Shown here: positions 1 through 5,858 of the stretch, piece by piece | Position numbering within the stretch: position 1 is the first letter of the stretch | Layout of the letters: the number at the start of each line of letters is the position of its first letter | Assembly (NCBI GenBank): GCA_047920935.1 | Contig: JBLRXD010000214.1 | Coordinates: 1-7,837, forward strand | DNA: 7,837 nucleotides | Source of the DNA: UBA7803 sp047920935 | GTDB taxonomy: Bacteria > Pseudomonadota > Gammaproteobacteria > Pseudomonadales > Azotimanducaceae | Direction of reading: 5' to 3' | Program-made: the position numbers and the translations under genes | Notes under the pieces: generated by a model | What the model was told of the DNA's origin: nothing | The model's database searches: none | The model's input: only the letters and a program-made list of their open reading frames with translations

Positions 1-450
1 GCCGATGATCCACAACAGCAGCGCCGGATGATCTCGATACTCGAGCACGTCGCGGCGCAGCGCCGCGAGCTGAGTGGCGACCGCTTCGGCATCGCCGTAA
101 TCGAACCCGGAGCGTTCCGAGGCCATGGGCAGGCCGAGCGCCACGGTGACGCCGTGCGCATGCGCCTGATCCAATAACTCGCGCACAGGCATCGGGGCGT
201 CGTGCGTGGTCCAGTTGCGGATCGAGTTGCCGCCATGGGCAGCGAAGGCGCGAAGGTCGCCGGACGTCATGCCCGCGCCGCGTATCCGGTACGGCTCCCC
301 GCCACGCAGCAGCTGGTAGCCGCTGCCGGTCTCGATGATCTCGACTTTCACTGGCGCCTCGGCCCCCGCCGGCGGGTAACTGCAAGCCGCAAGCATGGCG
401 AGGCCTGCGGCGAAAAGGAACCGTGCGCGTAGCGGGCTTGGTAGCTGCAT
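1..450 (-). CDS. Predicted lipoprotein with glycoside-hydrolase-like (beta/alpha) barrel start, C-terminus outside window
   Basis: Only the first 150 codons are present; the gene runs off the left edge. The N-terminus is a lipoprotein signal peptide: basic residues (R8, R10), a hydrophobic stretch (residues 11-21) and a lipobox Leu-Ala-Ala-Cys with the lipidated Cys at residue 23. The mature part begins with a short beta-rich stretch (about 34-58, with Y-R-I-R-G-A-G), then G-G-N-S-I-R-N-W (73-80), A-H-A-H-G-V-T-V-A-L-G (97-107) and, at the edge, L-L-L-W-I-I-G (144-150). This pattern is seen in clan GH-A and GH2-type TIM-barrel enzymes, where W-x-x-G-N-E carries the acid/base Glu; that residue would fall just outside the window, so activity is unproven. 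The ATG is one base after the stop of the upstream transporter, so it is the third gene of the minus-strand operon. The likely role is surface or periplasmic attack on a polysaccharide or oligosaccharide. Family and substrate cannot be fixed from this fragment. Confidence 0.8.
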   Translation of the reverse strand, partial: MQLPSPLRARFLFAAGLAMLAACSYPPAGAEAPVKVEIIETGSGYQLLRGGEPYRIRGAGMTSGDLRAFAAHGGNSIRNWTTHDAPMPVRELLDQAHAHGVTVALGLPMASERSGFDYGDAEAVATQLAALRRDVLEYRDHPALLLWIIG

Positions 451-451
451 A

Positions 452-2002
452 TCAGGGCCTCGCGAGGATGACTTCGAGTTGTTCGAGGGTGTGCCCCTTG
501 GTTTCCGGGAGAATCCGCATGACATACGCAAGGCCTACCACTGCGAACAACCCGTAGATCAGGAAGGTGGCCGCGTTGCCGATGGTCTCGAGCTCCCACG
601 GAAAGACCAGCGTCACGACGAAGGCAACGGCCGAGTTGATGAGGCCGACGAACGATATGGCGAGGCCGCGAACGCGATTCGGAAACAGCTCCGAGAACAA
701 GACCCACATGACCGGCCCGAGGGATACCGCGAAGCTCGCCACGAAGCCGAGCATCGCGAGCAGAATCACCAGCGGGTTGATGGTGATCGCTGCCTGTATC
801 AGCTCGGACTGATATTTCGCCAACGTCGCCTCGCCGATGGCGTCGCCCAGCGCCCGGCGAAAGGCGACGTCGCTGGAGTAGGTGGTGTCGCGCACGGCGG
901 CGATGCGGCTGCGATCGATCTCTGCCGGAAGATCGGCCACAGCCTGGTCATCCAGGGTGTAGGTTGCCGAACCGAAGCCCAGGGACAACGTGAACATGCA
1001 GACGGCAATGCCGGCAAGACCAAAGCCCAGCAGCGGCCTGCGCCCGAGGCGATCGATCAGCAGCATGGCGACGATGGTGAACGCGAGATTGACCAGGCCG
1101 AGCAGCACCGCCTGCATGAACGCGGCGTTGGTGCCGATGCCCGACTGCTCGAAAATCATCGGGGCGTAGAAGAACACCGCGTTGATGCCGGTGATCTGCT
1201 GCAGGATGCCCACCGAGACGCCAATGATCAGCACGAGCTTCATCGAGGAAGCAAACAGATCCCTCCAGGAGGCGGCTGGGCCTTGGGCCTCGGCCGTCAG
1301 GCTGTGGCGAATTGCGGTCATTTCCGTCGCTGCCTGCTGCCCGCCGCCGACCCGCCGAAGCACCTCCAGCGCCTCGGCATCTCTGCCCTGCATCGCCAGC
1401 CAGCGCGGGCTTTCCGGCACCGCCAGCAGAGCGAAGAAGTAAACCACGGCCGGCAGGATCTCCATGCCGAGCATCCAGCGCCAGCTCCACTGGCCGAGGT
1501 TCAAGGCCTCGCTCCAGCCTGCGGCCGATTGCCCCAGCGTCAGCACCAGGTAATTGCTGAAGAAAGCGGCGGAAATGCCGATTACGATGTTGAGCTGGTT
1601 GAAAGAAACCATGCGCCCGCGAGCTTTACCGGGTGCGATCTCGGCGATGTACATGGGCGCGATGATCAACGCGGCGCCGACACCGAGGCCGCCGAGCATG
1701 CGAGCGGCCACCAGCATCGAGAAGTTCGGGGCGAGCGCCGAGGCTATCGCTGACGCAGCGAACAGCAGGGCGGCGATCCTCAGCACTCGTCGTCTGCCGA
1801 TACGATCGCTCAGCGGGCCAGCCACCATCATGGCCAGCGTCGCGGTGAGCGCCAACGAGGACACCGACCATCCCAGCTCGATTTTCGTGAGCTCGAACTC
1901 CACCTCGATGAACCCGACCACGCCGGAGATGACCGAGGCGTCGAATCCCATCAGGAACCCACCGAACGCGGCGATCAGGGCGACGGTGGTGGTGTACTTC
2001 AT
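452..2002 (-). CDS. MFS sugar transporter, sugar-porter (XylE/GLUT) family
   Basis: This 516-residue, 12-helix inner-membrane protein probably imports a monosaccharide by proton symport. Sugar-porter signatures are all present: D-R-I-G-R-R-R (67-73) and D-R-L-G-R-R-P (317-323) in the two 2-3 and 8-9 loops, P-E-S-P-R-W-L (196-202) after helix 6, Q-Q-I-T-G-I-N (268-274) in helix 7 and P-E-T-K-G (499-503) after helix 12. Compared with E. coli XylE from memory, the proton-coupling pair is kept (D21 for D27, R101 for R133), as are sugar contacts Q136, Q268, Q269, N274, N305, G429 and W433; F278 replaces Y298 and N456 replaces Q415. An unusual hydrophilic insertion of about 55 residues (346-403) lies between helices 9 and 10, on the periplasmic side. 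It accounts for much of the extra length over XylE (491). The gene starts 16 bases after the GH3 stop; only a weak ribosome site is visible. The exact sugar is unknown; glucose is plausible given the neighbours. Confidence 0.93.
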   Translation of the reverse strand: MKYTTTVALIAAFGGFLMGFDASVISGVVGFIEVEFELTKIELGWSVSSLALTATLAMMVAGPLSDRIGRRRVLRIAALLFAASAIASALAPNFSMLVAARMLGGLGVGAALIIAPMYIAEIAPGKARGRMVSFNQLNIVIGISAAFFSNYLVLTLGQSAAGWSEALNLGQWSWRWMLGMEILPAVVYFFALLAVPESPRWLAMQGRDAEALEVLRRVGGGQQAATEMTAIRHSLTAEAQGPAASWRDLFASSMKLVLIIGVSVGILQQITGINAVFFYAPMIFEQSGIGTNAAFMQAVLLGLVNLAFTIVAMLLIDRLGRRPLLGFGLAGIAVCMFTLSLGFGSATYTLDDQAVADLPAEIDRSRIAAVRDTTYSSDVAFRRALGDAIGEATLAKYQSELIQAAITINPLVILLAMLGFVASFAVSLGPVMWVLFSELFPNRVRGLAISFVGLINSAVAFVVTLVFPWELETIGNAATFLIYGLFAVVGLAYVMRILPETKGHTLEQLEVILARP

Positions 2003-2018
2003 CGATAGCAGCCCGAGC

Positions 2019-4250
2019 TCATTCCCGGGGGACCAGGGCGAATTCGCTGCGCAAGCCGGAATCCGAACTGCCGCCGACCCAGAGGTGGAAGCGCCCAGGT
2101 TCGATCATCAGCCGGTTGTTGCGTCCGAAGAACGCCAGGTCGTCGGTGTGCAGGCTGAAGCTCACGGTCACCGTCTGCCCCGGCTCGAGGCGAATGCGCC
2201 TGAAGCCCTTGAGTTCCTTCACGGGCCGCGTGACGTTACCGACCAGGTCGCGGATGTAGAGCTGGACGATCTCGTCGGCAGCCATGGCGCCGGTGTTGCG
2301 GACCTCGACGCTGATGGCCAGCGCCTCGCCCACGGCTACCTGCGGAGCGTCGAGCCGCAGCTTCTCGTACGCGAACTCCGCATAGGACAGCCCGTATCCG
2401 AACGGGTACAGCGGTGTGTAGCCGGCGTCCAGGTGGAAGGCCTGCATGCCCAGGGACGTTTGCGGTGCATTGGCGTCGATGGCGTCGATGTGCACGAAGC
2501 CGTCCGCCGTTGGCGGCTTGCCGGTGTTCTTGTGGTTGTAGTAGATGGGTATCTGGCCGACCATTTTCGGGAACGTGGCCGGCAGCTTGCCCGATGGCGA
2601 CTCGATGCCGAACAGCAGGTCGGCGATGGCTGCACCACCCATGGTGCCCGGGTGCCAGGCGAACAGTACCGCGTCGACCTGATCGATGATGTCGCTCAGC
2701 GTCAGCGGGCGGCCGGCCAGGATCACCGCGATCACCGGCTTGCCGGTCTGCCGAACGCGCCGCACCAGCTCCGCTTGCGCGCCAGGCAGGCCGATGTCAG
2801 CTCGGGAGTGCGCTTCACCGGATAGAATCGACTCTTCTCCGAGGAACAGCACGGCTGCGTCCGCTGCGGCGGCGGCTGTTACCGCTGCGTCGAACGGCTC
2901 CGTCTCCCGGCTGCGGCTCGTTGCCATCGCCTGCACGTAGTTGACGGTCACCCCGTCGCCCACCAGATCGCGGATGCCCTGGAGACCCGTGACGCTCATG
3001 CCCGGATCGCCGTCGAAGATCCAGGTGCCGAGCTGTTCGTAGGGAGCGTCGGCCAACGGCCCGATGACGGCCAGAGAGGTCAGTCGTGCGGCCGACAGCG
3101 GCAGCAGGCGATCGTCGTTCTTCAGCAGCACGACGCTTTGCAGGGCTGCTTCCCTGGCGACGGCGAGCGCCTGCGGAGCGCCGATCGGCGGGAACTCGGC
3201 GGGCGTCGTGTAGGGGTTGTCGAACAGCCCCAGGGCGAACTTCACGCGCAGGATGTTGGCGACGGCGGTGTCGATGACGGCGGTGGGGATCAGCCCCTCC
3301 CTGACCAGTTCGGCCAGATGGCCGCTGTAGGCCCGCCCCGCCATCTCCATGTCCACGCCGGCGATTACCGCCTCGAGGGCCGACTCGCGGTCGCCGGCGG
3401 TGAGCCCGTGGACGGCAAGCTGGGCGACGGAGTCCCAGTCGCTGACCACGAAGCCCCGAAAGCCCCACTCGTCGCGCAGAATCTGCCGCATCAGGAATTC
3501 GTTCCCTGAGGCGGGCACACCGTCGATGTCGCTGAAGGACGCCATGAAGGTCGCAACCCCGGCATCGGCCGCCGTCCTGAAGGGCCGCAGGTAGACGTTG
3601 CGAAGCTCGTTCTCGGGGATGTTGGTGGCCGCATAGTCGCGGCCGCTTTCGGCGGCGCCGTAGCCCGCGAAGTGTTTCGCGCAGGCGGCGATGCTGCCGA
3701 TGGCAGCCAGATCTTCACCCTGAAAGCCCTCGATCATCGCGGCGCCAAGGGTGCCGGTGAGGTATGGATCCTCGCCGAGACTTTCGGCGATTCGGCCCCA
3801 GCGAGGATCCCGCGAGATGTCGATCATGGGGGCGAAGGTCCAGTTCACCCCGGCGCTGGCAGCCTCGACCGCGGCTATCCGGGCCGCCCGTCGAACCGCG
3901 TCCGGATTCCAGCTGGCTGCCTGTCCGAGCGGAATCGGCATGACGGTCTTGAAGCCGTGCACCACGTCGCGGCCGACCAGCAGCGGAATCCCCAGGCGGC
4001 TTTCCTGCGTGGCGATGCGCTGCAGTTCGTTGACCGAGTCGACGTCGACCAGGTGGATCACGGCGCCGACGCGGCCGCCACGCACCGCAGCCTGCAATTG
4101 CTCGACCGATCCAGGGTCGCTGGCGTCGACCTGATCCATCTGGCCGATCTTCTCCTCCAGCGTCATCTGCGCCAACAGCGCCGCCACGCGTTGCTCGACC
4201 AGCGTCGGGTCGGTTGCTGGATCTTCCGCGGGTGCGCTTGCGTTCGTCAT
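2019..4250 (-). CDS. Glycoside hydrolase family 3 beta-glucosidase (BglX-like), probably cytoplasmic
   Basis: The 743-residue enzyme should hydrolyse terminal beta-linked glucose from glucosides or oligosaccharides by the retaining mechanism. Domains in order: (beta/alpha)8 barrel (about 18-345) with V-G-R-D (92-95), D-P-R-W-G-R (148-153), K-H-F-A-G-Y-G (192-198) and the nucleophile D271 in V-V-S-D-W-D; an alpha/beta sandwich (about 368-575) with S-G-E-A-H-S-R (477-483), where E479 is the likely acid/base; and a C-terminal fibronectin-III-like domain (about 640-738). The length matches mature BglX. Unlike BglX there is no signal peptide: the start is polar (M-T-N-A-S-A-P-A-E-D), suggesting action in the cytoplasm after uptake. 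I chose ATG 4250 because AGG precedes it by about 10 bases. ATG 4277 (9 residues longer) has no ribosome site but cannot be excluded. The frame stays open for a further 205 codons beyond that, but this is antisense to the divergent transporter and is not coding. It is first in the minus-strand operon. Substrate could instead be another beta-glycoside; GH3 also includes xylosidases. Confidence 0.93.
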   Translation of the reverse strand: MTNASAPAEDPATDPTLVEQRVAALLAQMTLEEKIGQMDQVDASDPGSVEQLQAAVRGGRVGAVIHLVDVDSVNELQRIATQESRLGIPLLVGRDVVHGFKTVMPIPLGQAASWNPDAVRRAARIAAVEAASAGVNWTFAPMIDISRDPRWGRIAESLGEDPYLTGTLGAAMIEGFQGEDLAAIGSIAACAKHFAGYGAAESGRDYAATNIPENELRNVYLRPFRTAADAGVATFMASFSDIDGVPASGNEFLMRQILRDEWGFRGFVVSDWDSVAQLAVHGLTAGDRESALEAVIAGVDMEMAGRAYSGHLAELVREGLIPTAVIDTAVANILRVKFALGLFDNPYTTPAEFPPIGAPQALAVAREAALQSVVLLKNDDRLLPLSAARLTSLAVIGPLADAPYEQLGTWIFDGDPGMSVTGLQGIRDLVGDGVTVNYVQAMATSRSRETEPFDAAVTAAAAADAAVLFLGEESILSGEAHSRADIGLPGAQAELVRRVRQTGKPVIAVILAGRPLTLSDIIDQVDAVLFAWHPGTMGGAAIADLLFGIESPSGKLPATFPKMVGQIPIYYNHKNTGKPPTADGFVHIDAIDANAPQTSLGMQAFHLDAGYTPLYPFGYGLSYAEFAYEKLRLDAPQVAVGEALAISVEVRNTGAMAADEIVQLYIRDLVGNVTRPVKELKGFRRIRLEPGQTVTVSFSLHTDDLAFFGRNNRLMIEPGRFHLWVGGSSDSGLRSEFALVPRE

Positions 4251-4314
4251 GAGTCGGCTGCCTGAGATGAAGTTCATACGCGCGGATGGCTCGCGTGCGC
4301 CCTGAATGCTGACG

Positions 4315-4343
4315 TTTCTAACAACGTTTGACAGCGCTGTCAA
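4315..4343 (-). promoter_or_regulatory. Candidate sigma-70 promoter for the GH3 operon
   Basis: On the minus strand, a perfect -35 box TTGACA (4343 to 4338) is followed after exactly 17 bases by TAGAAA (4320 to 4315), matching the -10 consensus at 4 of 6 positions. Transcription would begin near 4308, giving a leader of nearly 60 bases before ATG 4250. A start there would also include the alternative ATG at 4277. The -35 box is inside the palindromic operator. Confidence 0.55.
4328..4343. promoter_or_regulatory. Perfect 16-base palindrome, probable LacI-family operator
   Basis: The sequence TTGACAGC followed by GCTGTCAA is a perfect inverted repeat with no spacer and a central CG step. LacI-family regulators of sugar catabolism typically bind even, centrally CG palindromes of this length. 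It lies 21 bases before the transporter start on the plus strand and 77 bases before the GH3 start on the minus strand. Each arm reads TTGACA in its own direction, so a bound protein would cover the -35 box of both promoters and repress both operons. The effector is likely a sugar or sugar phosphate from this pathway (inference). The regulator itself is not encoded in the window. Confidence 0.75.
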
Positions 4344-4356
4344 TATCGGTGACGAT
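4328..4356 (+). promoter_or_regulatory. Candidate promoter for the GPH transporter-zwf-pgl operon
   Basis: A perfect -35 box TTGACA (4328-4333) is followed after 17 bases by GACGAT (4351-4356), a weak -10 that keeps the A at position 2 and the A-T at positions 5-6. Transcription would begin around 4361-4364, right at the start codon, making the message leaderless or nearly so. An alternative is CTAACA (4318-4323), 17 bases, then CAATAT (4341-4346) with an upstream TG, which would give a leader of about 12 bases. The sequence does not decide between them. Confidence 0.4.
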
Positions 4357-4364
4357 GCACAATC

Positions 4365-5858
4365 ATGGAGCACTACCCGACAGCGCCCGAAGATCGGGTA
4401 CCGTTTCGACTCAAGCTGGTCTACGGCTTTGGCGCCTTCGTGAACAACCTGCTCGCCGCTGCCAGCGGTGGCATGCTCATCGTCCTCAACCTCGGGCTCG
4501 GCATGAATCCGGCTCTCGTCGGCCTGCTCGGCGCGCTGCCGCGGCTGACGGATGCGCTCACCGATCCCATCGTCGGCTATGTGTCGGATAACACCCGAAC
4601 GCGCTGGGGTCGCCGCCGGCCGTACATATTCGCGGGCGCCATTGCCGCGGGCAGCGTGTTCGCATTGCTGTGGCAGTTTCCGCCGGGTCAGAGCGAAGCG
4701 TTCTACTTCTGGTACTTTCTCATCGGATCGGTGGTGTTTTATCTCGGCTACACCCTGTTCGCGACGCCTTGGGTGGCGCTGGGCTATGAGCTGACGCCGG
4801 ACTATCACGAACGCACCCGCCTGATGGGGGTGCAGAACTTCATCGGTCAGCTCGCCTACATCATCGCGCCCTGGTTCCTGTTGATCATGCAAAGCCAGCT
4901 GCTGTTCGACGACATGATCGAAGGCGCCGCGAGCCTCGCCATCATGATTGCCATCGTGGTCATGGTCGTCGGCGTGCTACCGGCGATCTTTCTGAGGGAG
5001 CGATTCAAGGCGCCGCTGCCGGGCGACGGCGGGCTCGCGGAGGGGCCTGCAACACGTGGCGCGGCGATCGGTCACCTCGTGGGCTTCTTCAGGGGCTTCG
5101 GAACCACCCTCAAATTCAAGCCGTTTCAGAAGCTGTGCGTCGCAACCTTCCTGGTCTTCAACGGCTTCATGCTGGTTTCGTCGTTTCAGTTCTACGTGAT
5201 CATCTATCACGTTTTCGGCGGCGACATGGTCCGCGGTGCCGAATACGCGGGCTACGCCGGCACCCTGGGGGCCATCTCGACCTTCGCCGTCATCATCCTC
5301 GTCACCTGGCTGGGCACCCGCATCGGCAAGCAGCGCACCTTTTACGTCGCCATCGGCATGTCGATGGTCGGCTACGCGCTCAAGTGGTTCTGCTACACCC
5401 CGGAGGCCCCCTGGCTGTTGCTCGTTCCTGCCCCATTTCTGGCGTTCGGGCTCGGCGGCCTGTTCACGTTGATGCCGTCGATGATTGCCGACGTGGTCGA
5501 CGTCGATGAGCTGCACACCCATGAGCGTCGCGAAGGCATGTTCGGCGCCATCTTCTGGTGGGTCGTCAAGCTGGGCATGGCGGCGGCGCTCGCGGCCGGC
5601 GGGTTCCTGCTGAACGCCACGGGTTTCGATGTCGCGTTGCAAGGCGATCAGTCGGAGCGAGCGATCGTCACGATGCGGTTGTTCGATGCCTTCCTGCCGT
5701 TCGCCACATCCGCCATTGCCATCTGGGCCATCGCCAGCTTCTCGATCACCGAAGAGCGCGCGCACGAGGTTCGCCTGCAACTCGAGGCTAGGCGCGGTCG
5801 GCCCCGTGTCGACGCGGAGGCCGGTGCTGGCGCCGGCGCGGTGCAGGCGGCGGGATGA
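4365..5858 (+). CDS. Glycoside-pentoside-hexuronide (GPH, MelB-type) MFS sugar transporter
   Basis: This 497-residue, 12-helix inner-membrane permease should import a glycoside or sugar with H+ or Na+. The family signature is clear: D-A-L-T-D-P-I-V-G-Y (63-72), then T-R-T-R-W-G-R-R-R-P (77-86) in the 2-3 loop, and V-V-K (400-402) in helix 11. Against MelB from memory, the cation-site aspartates D55 and D59 are kept (D63, D67) and K377 matches K402. The sugar-site aspartates D19 and D124 are replaced by N28 and A133, so melibiose is an unlikely substrate. The C-terminal tail (about 463-497) is charged and then Ala/Gly-rich, probably unstructured cytoplasmic sequence. The ATG at 4365 is forced: an in-frame TGA lies at 4350-4352 and no start codon lies between, yet no Shine-Dalgarno sequence precedes it. 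The stop overlaps the zwf start by 4 bases (ATGA), so it is the first gene of a coupled zwf operon. A glucoside or glucose is the likeliest cargo from context. Confidence 0.93.
   Translation: MEHYPTAPEDRVPFRLKLVYGFGAFVNNLLAAASGGMLIVLNLGLGMNPALVGLLGALPRLTDALTDPIVGYVSDNTRTRWGRRRPYIFAGAIAAGSVFALLWQFPPGQSEAFYFWYFLIGSVVFYLGYTLFATPWVALGYELTPDYHERTRLMGVQNFIGQLAYIIAPWFLLIMQSQLLFDDMIEGAASLAIMIAIVVMVVGVLPAIFLRERFKAPLPGDGGLAEGPATRGAAIGHLVGFFRGFGTTLKFKPFQKLCVATFLVFNGFMLVSSFQFYVIIYHVFGGDMVRGAEYAGYAGTLGAISTFAVIILVTWLGTRIGKQRTFYVAIGMSMVGYALKWFCYTPEAPWLLLVPAPFLAFGLGGLFTLMPSMIADVVDVDELHTHERREGMFGAIFWWVVKLGMAAALAAGGFLLNATGFDVALQGDQSERAIVTMRLFDAFLPFATSAIAIWAIASFSITEERAHEVRLQLEARRGRPRVDAEAGAGAGAVQAAG

Larger units (their letters stand above)
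4251..4364. promoter_or_regulatory. Divergent intergenic control region between GH3 and GPH transporter genes
   Basis: This 114-base stretch is the only real non-coding gap in the window, and it separates the start codons of the two divergent operons. It is less GC-rich than the genes around it between about 4310 and 4350. It holds a perfect palindrome (described separately) and overlapping promoter elements on both strands. A hexamer ACGTTT also occurs twice, at 4312-4317 and 4324-4329, in direct orientation; the second copy sits in ACAACGTTTG, an imperfect LacI/PurR-like half-match next to the main operator. No gene for a regulator lies in the window. Confidence 0.8.

Noticed and set aside
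395..1753. 452-codon open frame on the plus strand opposite the sugar porter
   Set aside because: The same antisense codon-bias effect: polar, repeat-poor translation without recognisable motifs, over a clear 12-helix transporter.
1554..2825. 423-codon plus-strand open frame spanning the GH3-sugar porter junction
   Set aside because: It runs antisense through two real genes, and its composition changes at the junction as expected for a shadow frame.
3772..3790. 7-base stem with 5-base loop inside the GH3 gene
   Set aside because: It is short, GC-rich and lies over the conserved G-R-I-A-E-S-L-G-E-D-P codons, so it is likely chance; no T run follows.
4278..4892. Open extension of the GH3 reading frame by about 205 codons past ATG 4277 through the divergent region into the transporter gene
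   Set aside because: The extension runs antisense to the transporter start, crosses the promoter/operator region, and its polar, Arg/Gln/Glu-rich translation has no family resemblance. GH3 sequence begins only after ATG 4250.
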